Source: Zooshikella harenae (lineage in GTDB: Bacteria > Pseudomonadota > Gammaproteobacteria > Pseudomonadales > Zooshikellaceae). Taken from it: DNA of 64,000 nucleotides. This document shows, one piece after another, positions 53,619-62,935 of this stretch (positions are counted from its first letter, which is position 1; each line of letters starts with the position of its first letter). The position numbers and the translations under genes were made by a program. Below the pieces are notes generated by a model. It was not told the origin of the DNA, made no database searches, and was given only the letters and a program-made list of their open reading frames with translations. Location: contig NZ_JAGSOY010000017.1 in the NCBI RefSeq assembly GCF_018837975.1, positions 1-64,000 of the forward strand, written 5' to 3'.

Positions 53619-55141
53619 TGGTCTTGCGCCTCGTGGAGAATCTTTTTGACTAATTCTCGCATTGTCTCGTGATATTCACCTGTGAGATTAGTCACGCGAA
53701 AGGCTTCTATTTCCATTGCTTTGCCTTTAAGCGATAAGGTGCCATGGTGTTGTACACAAATCTTGTTTTTTACCGTTGGGTGCTCATAGATGCTAGAGGG
53801 GATAATAATTTGTCCTGAGCCTGCTTTGTCTGCTAAACGGGAAGCTAAATTAACTGCATCGCCAATAACAGTGTATTCCAAGCGTTCATTGGCGCCTAAG
53901 AGACCCGCTAGCATTAAACCACAGTTCATTCCTATCCTCACATTGACAGGGAATAGACCATTTGCTTGTCGTTTTTTATTGACAACGCGAATTAATTTTT
54001 GTACGGCAACAGCATAAGCAATAGCGTTTAATCGATGGTCGTCATCTGGTGTTGGTGTACCAAATACAACCATTGCACAGTCACCAATAAATTTATCTAC
54101 AATACCTGAAAAAGCCGTGCTGCATTCATAAAAATAACTAAAATACTCGTTCAGCATGGCTGCAACGTCTTTTGGTGACATGTTTTCTGATAAGCTGGTG
54201 AAACCTACAATATCTACAAAGACAACAGTGGCTTCGACTTGTTGTCCTCCACCAATGGTGACTTCATCCATTTTTTCCAAAAGCTGTGTGGCCACACTTT
54301 TAGATACAAAGCGTGAAAAAATAGACTCAATCTGTGAACGTTCACCAAAGCCTTTTGCTAATGTTTTCATGCTGGCGGCGAGATAGCTAAGCTCATCCTG
54401 AGATAAGGAGACGTTTTTTTCTTCATTACCATGGTTGAGTGCTGCAGAGGCTGCATTCATAAGGCTGTGAATGGGTCTAGATAGACGGCGCCCCATAACG
54501 ATAGCAATAAAGCTCATCAGTAATGACAGGATTACTGTTGTGAGGATAATTCCTTTGACGGAACTGCGTACAACTTCAAACATGCGCACTTGGCTAAAAC
54601 TAACCATTGCGTATCCTGCAACAACATCTTGGAACTGGATGGAGCTAACAAAAGCAACCATTTCGGCTTTTTCAGAATAACTTCCAGGTTTTTTCCATTC
54701 GATGCGAAATGTGTGATTAGGTAACCGGTTTTCTTCAATGAGTAATTCGTTGACAGTTGCTTGTGGAATATAACCTTGGGCAACCATGAGTTCGCCATTA
54801 TTGGTGTAAATTGCCACACCTTTTATATCTGACTCATTGGAGAGATTGTTGGTTAAAACCTTTAGTCCAACTAAATCATCAGTAAATAGGGGCTCTTGGG
54901 CTGCGGCAGCAAGCTGATTAACGATAGTGGTACCAAAATCATCTACTTGCTCTCTCATTAGGCGGTATTGATTTGTTGTGATCACTGTACCCATGATGGC
55001 CATACCTACGGTCATTGTGAGGGTAAGGATAAAAGCAAGCTTGTAGGCAATGGGTAAACGTATACTTTGCCAGACGGAAGGGGTCTGTGATAAGGACGAT
55101 GGAGTTGACGTATTAATCGCGTTTGACAATGTATGGCCCAA
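53615..55141 (-). CDS. Membrane class III adenylate/guanylate cyclase with HAMP
   Basis: This 508-aa inner-membrane signalling enzyme has a first transmembrane helix near residues 28-52, a periplasmic sensor of about 140 residues, and a second helix near 195-215. A HAMP linker follows (RRLSRPIHSLMNAASAALNHG), then the C-terminal class III cyclase domain (about 305-480). The two metal-binding aspartates are present, in VVFVDIVGFTSLSENMSP and KFIGDCAMVVFG; the dimer-arm region reads GLLGANERLEYTVIGDAVNLASRL. It should make cAMP (or cGMP) in response to an extracellular signal. It is followed by a coupled TPR lipoprotein gene. Confidence 0.92.
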   Translation of the reverse strand: MGHTLSNAINTSTPSSLSQTPSVWQSIRLPIAYKLAFILTLTMTVGMAIMGTVITTNQYRLMREQVDDFGTTIVNQLAAAAQEPLFTDDLVGLKVLTNNLSNESDIKGVAIYTNNGELMVAQGYIPQATVNELLIEENRLPNHTFRIEWKKPGSYSEKAEMVAFVSSIQFQDVVAGYAMVSFSQVRMFEVVRSSVKGIILTTVILSLLMSFIAIVMGRRLSRPIHSLMNAASAALNHGNEEKNVSLSQDELSYLAASMKTLAKGFGERSQIESIFSRFVSKSVATQLLEKMDEVTIGGGQQVEATVVFVDIVGFTSLSENMSPKDVAAMLNEYFSYFYECSTAFSGIVDKFIGDCAMVVFGTPTPDDDHRLNAIAYAVAVQKLIRVVNKKRQANGLFPVNVRIGMNCGLMLAGLLGANERLEYTVIGDAVNLASRLADKAGSGQIIIPSSIYEHPTVKNKICVQHHGTLSLKGKAMEIEAFRVTNLTGEYHETMRELVKKILHEAQDQ

Positions 55142-55901
55142 ATAGCAAATGAGTTATACCTAATTTTGACTAATGTCTATTTAGTTGTATCTAGTGTATT
55201 GGCTCATAGTTTGATGATACGTGTTGTATTAAGCAGTAAAATAAGACAGCTTATCAATTATGTATTGCTTTGTTTTGGATAAGTACTCCTCAGAAATAAT
55301 TTGTTTGATCATAATTTAAACATGTAATGCTTGCGATAAGTTATCACAGTTTGAGTGAGTAATACGCTCTTTTTACTGCGTTGCAGCTTACATTGATGTA
55401 GATAATGTAAGTCATTAAGATACCTCACTAAAAGACAATGCAGGAAACCTGTATGCTATATAAGATTTATCTTAATCAAAAGAATAGCCATCAAATAATG
55501 ACAATTATTAGTAATTTTGTGGAGCGTATTATACCAGTTTACTATGTGGCATCTTGCTAAATAATTTTGTTCTACGTCTCATTTTGATTAAGAGCAAGTT
55601 CTAATATGCGGTGTAATTTATGAGCCGTGTTATATCAAAAGCCTCTTACTTGTTGGGAGTTAAAACACTCCTTAAGTTTAGGCTTTATGTGAAAGTAGCT
55701 GTGGCATCATACAGCTGATACTTTGAGTCTATAGATAAGAATAAGTTAGATTTATATTCACCATTTTTAATATCAATGGGAATACGCAGTCAAATAGGTT
55801 TGAATTCGGTATAATGAGAGCGCTGTACTTATCCAGTCGCAGCAATCTCAACGCGTGAAGCTATAAACATACTAAAAGCACCTTAGAGAGCCGAAGCAGT
55901 T
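55142..55901. other. Divergent intergenic region, 0.76 kb
   Basis: Lies between the cyclase gene (minus) and the malate:quinone oxidoreductase gene (plus) and should hold both promoters. A TATAAT at 55810-55815 is a candidate -10 for the latter, with no good -35. No gene or RNA is seen. Confidence 0.45.
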
Positions 55902-57236
55902 ATGACTGTACATACCCATGATGTATTGATCGTTGGCGGTGGCGTATCCAGTACCGCACTCCTCTATGAACTCGCAAAATTTACTAACCTCAAGTCTATT
56001 TGTTTAGTTGAAAAGTACTATGACTTGGCTCAGGTGAGCTCCAAAGGTAGTAATAACAGTCAGACAATCCATTGCGGCGATATTGAAACCAACTACTCCT
56101 TGGAAAAGGCTCTTGTTGTCAAGCGTGCTGCAGATATGCTTAGAACATACGCCTTGCAATTGCCAAAAGAAGAATATGAGCAAATTGTGTTCAAATACCC
56201 CAAAATGGTACTGGGGGTTGGTGCAAAGGAGAGTCAGTTTCTTCGAGAACGTTTTGAGGTATTTAAGCAACATTTTCCCAGTATGGAGTTGTTTGAGAAA
56301 AGCGATATCGCCAAAGTCGAACCGAATGTCGTTAATCTCAACGGTCGCGAACGGCCAGAAGAGCTGGCAGCACTAGGTGCTGTAGATGAGTACACAGCGG
56401 TAGATTTTGCTGCACTCGCTCGCTCTTTTGTGGCACAGGCAAAGCAGGTTCAAGACAAGTCCATCGATATTTGCTTAGGTACAAAAGTTGAGGACATTCG
56501 TCAAGATGGGGAACGGTTTAGAGTAGTAACAGATAAAGGTGACTATTTTGCTAAATTTGTTGTTGTATCTGCTTGTGGACATAGCTTGCTCTATGCTCAG
56601 AAAATGGGCTATGGCTTAAATTTTTCTTGTATGCCTATGGCGGGGAGCTTTTACTTCACTCCTAAAGTATTAAATGGAAAAGTTTATACTGTTCAAAATG
56701 ATAAACTTCCTTTTGCCGCTATTCATGGCGATCCTGATGTATTGGTAGATGGCAAAACCCGGTTTGGACCTACAGCACTATTATTGCCGATGCTGGAGCG
56801 TTATAACCCCGGAACTATTTTAGACTTTTTAAAAGTACTTCGATTAGATAGTGCTGTCGTTAAGGTATTTTGGGATTTATTAAAGGTACCTGATATTCGT
56901 AATTACATTTTTAAGAATATGTTATTTGAAGTACCTTATGTCCGACGTCGTTTATTCTTAAAAGATGCCCAAAAAATTATTCCTTCTTTGACATTAGCTG
57001 ATATTTCTTTTGCGAAAGGATTTGGTGGTGTAAGGCCACAATTAATTGATAAAGAGAAAAAACAGCTATTAATGGGCGAGGCCAAAATTAAAGAAAAAGG
57101 TATTATCTTTAACATGACACCCTCTCCAGGAGGGACCAGTTGTTTGGATAATGCGGAGAAAGACTTGCGGTCAATTGTTGACTATTTAGGCTGTGAGTTT
57201 GATGAAAATAAATTTAAAGAGACATTGTTTGCGTGA
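55902..57236 (+). CDS. mqo: Malate:quinone oxidoreductase-type FAD protein
   Basis: This 444-aa flavoprotein has an N-terminal FAD motif DVLIVGGGVSSTALLYELAKF and the Mqo-typical GSNNSQTIHCGDIETNYSLEKA, with ASTA-like segments replaced by ALGAVDEYTAVDF. It transfers electrons from malate to the quinone pool at the membrane surface, bypassing NAD-malate dehydrogenase. It is about 50 residues shorter than E. coli Mqo, a size common in a second Mqo subgroup, so another 2-hydroxyacid substrate (such as 2-hydroxyglutarate) is not excluded. It is monocistronic, ending at a strong terminator. Confidence 0.85.
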   Translation: MTVHTHDVLIVGGGVSSTALLYELAKFTNLKSICLVEKYYDLAQVSSKGSNNSQTIHCGDIETNYSLEKALVVKRAADMLRTYALQLPKEEYEQIVFKYPKMVLGVGAKESQFLRERFEVFKQHFPSMELFEKSDIAKVEPNVVNLNGRERPEELAALGAVDEYTAVDFAALARSFVAQAKQVQDKSIDICLGTKVEDIRQDGERFRVVTDKGDYFAKFVVVSACGHSLLYAQKMGYGLNFSCMPMAGSFYFTPKVLNGKVYTVQNDKLPFAAIHGDPDVLVDGKTRFGPTALLLPMLERYNPGTILDFLKVLRLDSAVVKVFWDLLKVPDIRNYIFKNMLFEVPYVRRRLFLKDAQKIIPSLTLADISFAKGFGGVRPQLIDKEKKQLLMGEAKIKEKGIIFNMTPSPGGTSCLDNAEKDLRSIVDYLGCEFDENKFKETLFA

Positions 57237-57249
57237 TTGTTTTTTAATC

Positions 57250-57271
57250 AGGCCCTTTAAGGGCCTTTTTT
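57250..57271 (+). terminator. Rho-independent terminator after mqo
   Basis: AGGCCCTTTAAGGGCCT is a self-complementary stem followed directly by TTTTT, 14 bases past the stop codon. Confidence 0.9.
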
Positions 57272-57471
57272 GTGCACTAATTTAGATCGTGCTGCACCTT
57301 TATTGTGCGCATTTGATAATCTACTTGTTAATTTTTTTGTGTATTAATAGGCTATTTTTCATACGAATAGAAAACTAGTTAGTGTTGAGTAATCTTAAAT
57401 ACACTATTGCTGCTGATAGCACACAAATCTTTTTAATGGCATAAGCTATTATTTAATAGATTAAGCAAACT

Positions 57472-57487
57472 TGGCACTTTTTATGCT
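57472..57487 (+). promoter_or_regulatory. Sigma-54 (-24/-12) promoter match
   Basis: TGGCAC (57472-57477) and TGCT (57484-57487) have GG and GC exactly 12 bases apart, as in the RpoN consensus TGGCAC-N5-TTGCW (one mismatch, ATGCT). The start point would be near 57498. It overlaps a perfect inverted repeat CACTTTTTAT/ATAAAAAGTG (57475-57484 and 57492-57501). Confidence 0.5.
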
Positions 57488-57528
57488 GGATATAAAAAGT
57501 GTTAACTCCTTCCAAATTGTTATTTTTC

Positions 57529-57556
57529 AGCAGTGACTTGTTCACTGCTTTTTTAT
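57529..57556 (+). terminator. Rho-independent terminator with no upstream gene
   Basis: AGCAGTGA (57529-57536) and TCACTGCT (57542-57549) form a perfect 8-base-pair stem followed by six T residues. It is about 290 bases past mqo, which already has its own terminator, and about 30 bases past the predicted sigma-54 start. Confidence 0.8.
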
Positions 57557-58189
57557 TTGTGTTCTCTAAATTAGGCTTTATTGAAGTTAAGGTTGACAGC
57601 GCGCTAATAAAGTAAAATTTATATTTCTAGTAATATTTTAGCGCTGTATTTTTTACTCATTCTATAGGAAAAACAGCCTTTAATCAGTAGGGCGAGCTAT
57701 CTTCACAGATACCTTCAGTAAAGGATTATATTAGAAATATCTTTATTTTGGCGTCTTATAGCTCACTTGCCTTTAGTAAACTTAGTTTGCTGACTGTATA
57801 ATAATTATCTAGAATGTAACAGATTGTTTATTTTGAGTGTATTTTATTTTATAAAAAGAGATTAATAGGTTGTGTACCAATGAGCACTCAGGGGAAGGGG
57901 ACTTACTCTGAAGCTTGTACCCTTTGCTAGTCATTTTTAGAGGGTGTGTTTAGATCTTGTTGCCAGTGTACTGTTATCCAGTCACTCAGGAAGTAGTCAG
58001 TGGAATTACTACATTACTTTTTTGGCACAGTCAGCACTTTTTAAATTAGTTGAAAGCTGCTGTCACTTATTGTGCAGAAGCTTGGCCCGCTAATAATGAC
58101 TCTCTATGGGTATTGCGTAGTAAACGCCAAAATAATGAAAACATAATGAAAAGTTGATTGCGTTTGTTTTGCCAATAGGAGTCTTGACT

Positions 58190-59806
58190 ATGATACTAAA
58201 AAAGATCTCACATGCTGTGTGTATGTCCTTTCTATGTATAGGCATTGCCACACATGCTGCTGTTGTACCAGAAGGAGTAAAGCTGGATAAAGAACAACGC
58301 CTCATTCGGGGCAATGGTTCAGAGCCTGCCTCTATAGACCCTCAAAAGATTGAAGGAACACCTGGTTCAGCCATAGCGCGCGATTTGTTTGAGGGGCTTG
58401 TTTCTAATGCCCAGGATGGCAGTGTAATACCTGGTGTTGCTGAACGCTGGGATGTTAGCAAAGATAAGATGGTTTATACCTTCCACTTGCGTAAAGATGC
58501 TCACTGGTCAAACGGAGACCCAGTCACTGCTGAAGATTTTGTATATGCCTTTCAACGTGGTGTCGATCCTAAATTAGCGTCTAATTATGCTTGGTACTTT
58601 GAGCTTGCGGCAATTAAAAATGCAGGCGCTATTATCAATGGTAAAGAAGATAGATCTAAATTAGGTGTTAAAGCTGTTGATGGTCATACTTTCCAAGTTA
58701 CACTGGAGAAACCTTTACCTTATTTCGTTAAGATGATGGTGCATACAACCACATACCCAGTACCCAAAAAAGTGGTTGAAAAACTTGGTAGTCAGTGGAC
58801 TCGTCCTGGCAAAATGGTATCCAACGGTGCGTTTAAATTAAAGAGCTGGGTTGTTAATGAAAAAATTGTTTTAGAGCGTAACGCTGAATACTGGGACAAC
58901 AAGCACACCGTCTTAAATGAAGTTGTCTTTTTACCGATTCAAGAGCGGAATGCTGAGCTTGATCGTTATCGTGCTAATGAAGTGTATCTGACCTATGAGC
59001 GGTTACCCATAGAGCAGTTTAAGCGTATTAAAAAAGAAATGGCTGACGAATTACACATCACTAGTCAGGCATCAACTTACTACTACAGTTTTTACACACG
59101 TAAAAAGCCATTTGATGATGTAAAAGTAAGAAAAGCTTTATCATTAGCAATTAATCGAGAAGTAATTACTGACAAAATATTAGGTATGGGACAGTTACCA
59201 ACCTTTAATTTAACCCCAGCAAATATTGATGGGTTTAAAGCACCTGAGAATAACATTGCTAAGCTATCTCAGAAAGAACGCAATGAAATGGCGAAAAAGT
59301 TATTAGCTGAGGCAGGATACTCAAAAGACAAGCCTTTATCTTTTACGCTGCTATACAATACAGATGACAATCATAAAAAGATTGCAGTCGCAATTGCTTC
59401 CATGTGGAAAAAAACGTTAGGCGCTAAAGTTTCACTCGAAAATCAAGAGTGGAAAACATACCTTGATAATAAGCGTTTAGGTAATTTCCAAGTAGCAAGA
59501 GCTGGTTGGAATGGTGACTATAATGAAGCATCAACCATGCTTGATTTGATGACATCAAAGAACAGCTTGAATGATCCAAAGTATAACAATCCTGAGTATG
59601 ACCAGTTGCTTGTTAATGCCGTTAAAGCTGAAAATCCTGGTGAGTTTTACTTGAAAGCAGAGCAACTGCTTGCCCGTGATGTGCCTATTGCACCCATTTA
59701 TCATGATGTGACAGCCCGTCTTGTTAAGCCGTTTGTTGGTGGTTACCACAATCAGGACCCACTGAATAATATTTACTCAAAAGATTATTACATCATCAAA
59801 CATTAA
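58190..59806 (+). CDS. oppA: Oligopeptide ABC transporter, substrate-binding protein OppA
   Basis: This 538-aa periplasmic protein of solute-binding family 5 has a signal peptide ending near THAAVV. The family segment GSEPASIDPQKIEGTPGSAIARDLFEGLVS is clear, as are WSNGDPVTAEDFVYAFQRGVDP and FDDVKVRKALSLAINREVI. It captures short peptides for the OppBCDF importer. ATG 58190 is chosen because TAGGAG lies upstream and the signal peptide then starts normally; a TTG at 58154 would add 12 residues. It is separated from oppB by 217 bases holding a hairpin, consistent with higher expression of the binding protein. Confidence 0.96.
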   Translation: MILKKISHAVCMSFLCIGIATHAAVVPEGVKLDKEQRLIRGNGSEPASIDPQKIEGTPGSAIARDLFEGLVSNAQDGSVIPGVAERWDVSKDKMVYTFHLRKDAHWSNGDPVTAEDFVYAFQRGVDPKLASNYAWYFELAAIKNAGAIINGKEDRSKLGVKAVDGHTFQVTLEKPLPYFVKMMVHTTTYPVPKKVVEKLGSQWTRPGKMVSNGAFKLKSWVVNEKIVLERNAEYWDNKHTVLNEVVFLPIQERNAELDRYRANEVYLTYERLPIEQFKRIKKEMADELHITSQASTYYYSFYTRKKPFDDVKVRKALSLAINREVITDKILGMGQLPTFNLTPANIDGFKAPENNIAKLSQKERNEMAKKLLAEAGYSKDKPLSFTLLYNTDDNHKKIAVAIASMWKKTLGAKVSLENQEWKTYLDNKRLGNFQVARAGWNGDYNEASTMLDLMTSKNSLNDPKYNNPEYDQLLVNAVKAENPGEFYLKAEQLLARDVPIAPIYHDVTARLVKPFVGGYHNQDPLNNIYSKDYYIIKH

Positions 59807-59860
59807 CAATACAAAGCATATCTATAGCGAGTATATACAAGGAGAGTAACCTGTGATATT

Positions 59861-59900
59861 AGCTCGATAATTAATAGTACAAACTATTTGTTATTGAGCT
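59861..59900 (+). repeat. Intercistronic hairpin between oppA and oppB
   Basis: AGCTC (59861-59865) pairs with GAGCT (59896-59900), with further pairing of ATAA/TTAT and ATAGT/ACTAT around an ACAA loop. It could stabilise the oppA message or attenuate read-through into oppBCDF. A strong orphan Shine-Dalgarno (AAGGAGAG at 59839) precedes it. Confidence 0.5.
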
Positions 59901-60023
59901 GATTTATTGGTTATAAGTCTTAAAAAATCGTTATAGCTAAAAGCGCTGGCTCTGATTTTTATTTAATAATTAAATATATTATGAATAAAAACTAGTCGGC
60001 AATTGCTACGGCGGGATCAGTTT

Positions 60024-60947
60024 ATGTTAAAGCTAATTATGCGCAGACTTGTTATTGCTGTGCCCACCTTATTAATTTTGATTGCCATTTCTTTTTTTCT
60101 GATGCATTCTGCACCAGGAAGCCCATTTACCTCCGAACGAGCACTCCCAGCTGAAGTGCTTGCCAATATCGAAGCAAAATATCATTTAAATGAACCTGTT
60201 TGGAAACAGTTTTTTATTTATCTTGGTAATTTACTACAAGGAGATCTAGGTCCTTCTTTTAAATATAAGGATTATACTGTTAATGAATTGTTGGCTCAGG
60301 CATTTCCTGTTTCAGCCAAATTAGGCATTGCTTCTTTTGTTGTTGCAGTATTGTTTGGCGTGACATTTGGTGTGGTGGCAGCGATAAGACAAAATACGTG
60401 GATTGACTATACCAGTATGACCGTTGCGATGACGGGAGTCGTTATTCCTAACTTTGTATTGGCTCCGCTTATGGTGTTGATATTCGCCATTATGTACCGA
60501 TGGCTTCCAGCGGGTGGCTGGAACGATGGTCAGTTTAAATACATGATCTTACCTGTTATTGCAATGGCAACGCACTACATTGCGGCTATCGCACGTATAA
60601 CTCGGGGGAGTATGATTGAGGTCTTAAATAGTAATTATATCCGTACAGCTCGAGCAAAAGGCTTACCAGGTGGATATATTATTTTCCGTCATGCATTACG
60701 TCCAACGTTGCTGCCTGTCGTATCTTATTTAGGTCCTGCTTTTGTCGGTATTATTACTGGATCAGTTGTCATAGAAACCATCTTTAATATTGGTGGTGTT
60801 GGTCAGCTGTTTGTGAATGGTGCGCTAAATCGTGATTACTCAATGGTAATGGGACTAACCATTTTAATCGGTGTTTTAACAATTAGTTTTAATGCAATTG
60901 TCGATATTTTGTATGGGCTTATCGACCCTAAAATTCGTTATGCATAG
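60024..60947 (+). CDS. oppB: Oligopeptide ABC transporter permease OppB
   Basis: This inner-membrane protein of 307 residues has six helices. The permease start is MLKLIMRRLVIAVPTLLILIAISFFLMHSAPGSP and the EAA loop interacting with the ATPases reads YIRTARAKGLPGGYIIFRHALRPTLLPV. ATG 60024 matches the E. coli OppB length and has GGGA nearby; a TTG at 60003 would add seven residues. It pairs with OppC to form the peptide channel. Confidence 0.96.
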   Translation: MLKLIMRRLVIAVPTLLILIAISFFLMHSAPGSPFTSERALPAEVLANIEAKYHLNEPVWKQFFIYLGNLLQGDLGPSFKYKDYTVNELLAQAFPVSAKLGIASFVVAVLFGVTFGVVAAIRQNTWIDYTSMTVAMTGVVIPNFVLAPLMVLIFAIMYRWLPAGGWNDGQFKYMILPVIAMATHYIAAIARITRGSMIEVLNSNYIRTARAKGLPGGYIIFRHALRPTLLPVVSYLGPAFVGIITGSVVIETIFNIGGVGQLFVNGALNRDYSMVMGLTILIGVLTISFNAIVDILYGLIDPKIRYA

Positions 60948-60955
60948 AACAGAGT

Positions 60956-61010
60956 GTCTTCACTGATACAGTTTCAAAATAAAATAATGTATCTGTCATC
61001 AGTGAAAGAC
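60956..61010 (+). repeat. Intercistronic hairpin between oppB and oppC
   Basis: GTCTTCACTGAT (60956-60967) pairs with ATCAGTGAAAGAC (60998-61010) with one bulged base, spanning the whole oppB-oppC gap. No T-tract follows on the plus strand, so RNA stabilisation or processing is more likely than termination. Confidence 0.5.
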
Positions 61011-61045
61011 AAAAAAATAATGCCGGTGAGAGAAGAGATAAACAC

Positions 61046-61954
61046 ATGTTGACGCTAACCAAAAAAATCAATGTACTGGATAATCTGGTAGAAGCTTCTG
61101 AGGTTAAAGGGCGAAGTTTATGGCAGGATGCCTGGATACGCTTTATTAGAAATAAAGCCGCCATATCAAGCTTAGTTTTACTGTTATTAATTACGATAAT
61201 GACATTTATTGGTCCCAGTATCAGTGAGTATGTCTATGATGATACCGACTGGGGGGCTATGGATGTTGCACCATCAATGGATAATGGACATTACTTTGGC
61301 ACAGATAGTTTAGGTAGAGATATATTTGTACGCACGATGATGGGTGGACAAATATCGATGCTAGTCGGTGTCTCTGGTGCATTAGTGGCTGTTATATTTG
61401 GTACACTTTATGGTGCTATTTCAGGTTTTTTGGGGGGGAGAGTCGATAATTTAATGATGCGTACCCTTGAAGTACTGAATTCATTTCCTTTTATGTTTTT
61501 TGTCATTTTATTAGTAACATTTTTTGGGCGAGATATTTTACTCATTTTTGTGGCGATAGGCATGGTGTCGTGGTTGGATATGGCCAGGATAGTGCGTGGG
61601 CAAACATTAAGTATGAAAAATAAAGAATTTATTGAGGCTGCTCATGCTTGTGGTGTGCGCACCAATAAAATAATTACACGGCATATTGTTCCTAATGTGT
61701 TAGGTGTGGTGGTTGTTTATGCCACTTTGTTAGTACCAAGCATGATTTTATTTGAGTCTTTCTTGAGCTTTTTAGGATTAGGCATACAAGAACCCCAAAC
61801 GAGTTGGGGGGCCCTCATATCTGAAGGACGTAAAACCATGGATTTATACCCATGGCAGTTATTGTTTCCTGCTGGATTTCTAGTAGTGACACTATTTTGT
61901 TTTAACTTTATTGGTGATGGTTTGCGTGATGCATTAGACCCCAAAGACCGCTAG
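61046..61954 (+). CDS. oppC: Oligopeptide ABC transporter permease OppC
   Basis: This 302-aa permease has the OppC-specific N-terminal extension (SLWQDAWIRFIRNKAAISSLVLLLLI), a periplasmic loop with HYFGTDSLGRDIFVRTMMGGQ, and six helices. The EAA loop reads EFIEAAHACGVRTNKIITRHIVPNVLG. It forms the channel with OppB. It follows oppB after a 98-base gap containing a hairpin and is 12 bases before oppD. Confidence 0.96.
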   Translation: MLTLTKKINVLDNLVEASEVKGRSLWQDAWIRFIRNKAAISSLVLLLLITIMTFIGPSISEYVYDDTDWGAMDVAPSMDNGHYFGTDSLGRDIFVRTMMGGQISMLVGVSGALVAVIFGTLYGAISGFLGGRVDNLMMRTLEVLNSFPFMFFVILLVTFFGRDILLIFVAIGMVSWLDMARIVRGQTLSMKNKEFIEAAHACGVRTNKIITRHIVPNVLGVVVVYATLLVPSMILFESFLSFLGLGIQEPQTSWGALISEGRKTMDLYPWQLLFPAGFLVVTLFCFNFIGDGLRDALDPKDR

Positions 61955-61966
61955 GGAGAAGATAGT

Positions 61967-62935
61967 ATGTCATTACTGGCAGTAAATAATCTTAAAGTTC
62001 AGTTTTCTACACATGATGGTGTGGTTACCGCAGTTGATGATTTAACATTCTCCTTATCTGAGGGAGAAACACTTGGTATTGTCGGTGAGTCAGGCTCAGG
62101 AAAAAGCCAAATGGCATTTTCTTTGATGGGATTGCTCGCAAAAAATGGTCAAGTATCAGGATCAGCTGAGTTTGAAGGGCAAAATATTTTAAACTTACCA
62201 CCTTCAACATTAAATAAAATTCGTGCTGAAAAAATCGCTATGATTTTTCAGGATCCGATGACTTGCCTTAACCCTTATATGAAAATAGGCAAGCAGTTAA
62301 TGGAGGTATTAATCCTTCATAAAAATATGTCAAAGCAGGAAGCTAAAGCAGAATCAATTCGATTATTGGATGCGGTAAAAATTCCTGAAGCTAAAAAGCG
62401 TTTCGATATGTATCCCCATGAATTTTCGGGAGGAATGCGGCAACGGGTTATGATTGCGATGGCTTTGCTGTGCCGGCCTAAACTGCTTATTGCTGATGAA
62501 CCTACCACAGCATTGGATGTTACCGTTCAGGCACAAATCATCACATTATTACAGGAATTAAAAAAGGAATTTAATACGGCAATTATTATGATTACTCATG
62601 ACTTAGGTGTCGTGGCAGGGCTATGTGATAAAGTCATGGTAATGTATGCTGGTCGTACCATGGAGTATGGCTCTGTCCAAGATGTTTTCTACAAACCAAC
62701 ACATCCTTATACCAAAGGGTTACTTGACTCTATTCCTGATTTAGAGAGTGATCAGGCAGAATTACGGACCATTCCAGGTAATCCACCCAATTTATTGAGT
62801 TTACCTAAAGGTTGTCCATTCCAGGAACGTTGCCAACATGCTGTAGATCTCTGTCGTACAGAGAAACCAGCCTTAACATCCTTTAATAATTATCAACAGC
62901 GTGCTTGTCATCTGAAAGAGGAGGCGGTCGCATGA
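61967..62935 (+). CDS. oppD: Oligopeptide ABC transporter ATPase OppD
   Basis: This 322-aa ATPase has Walker A GESGSGKSQ, Q-loop MIFQDPMTCLNP, signature SGGMRQR, and Walker B LLIADEPTTALDVT. The C-terminal cysteine-rich tail (GCPFQERCQHAVDLC) is typical of peptide and nickel transporter ATPases and may bind an Fe-S cluster. It powers import together with OppF. GGGAGAAG is the ribosome binding site. Its stop overlaps the oppF start (ATGA). Confidence 0.97.
   Translation: MSLLAVNNLKVQFSTHDGVVTAVDDLTFSLSEGETLGIVGESGSGKSQMAFSLMGLLAKNGQVSGSAEFEGQNILNLPPSTLNKIRAEKIAMIFQDPMTCLNPYMKIGKQLMEVLILHKNMSKQEAKAESIRLLDAVKIPEAKKRFDMYPHEFSGGMRQRVMIAMALLCRPKLLIADEPTTALDVTVQAQIITLLQELKKEFNTAIIMITHDLGVVAGLCDKVMVMYAGRTMEYGSVQDVFYKPTHPYTKGLLDSIPDLESDQAELRTIPGNPPNLLSLPKGCPFQERCQHAVDLCRTEKPALTSFNNYQQRACHLKEEAVA

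Larger units (their letters stand above)
57272..58189. other. Intergenic region between mqo and oppA, 0.9 kb
   Basis: Gene-free by reading frames, but it contains a sigma-54-type promoter match at 57472 and a strong terminator at 57529 (both listed separately). The rest, up to the oppA ribosome binding site TAGGAG, shows no further clear signal. Confidence 0.5.

Noticed and set aside
57601-58150. Search for a small gene or riboswitch leader before oppA
   Set aside because: Frequent stops and no paired structure beyond short AT-rich repeats; nothing supportable.
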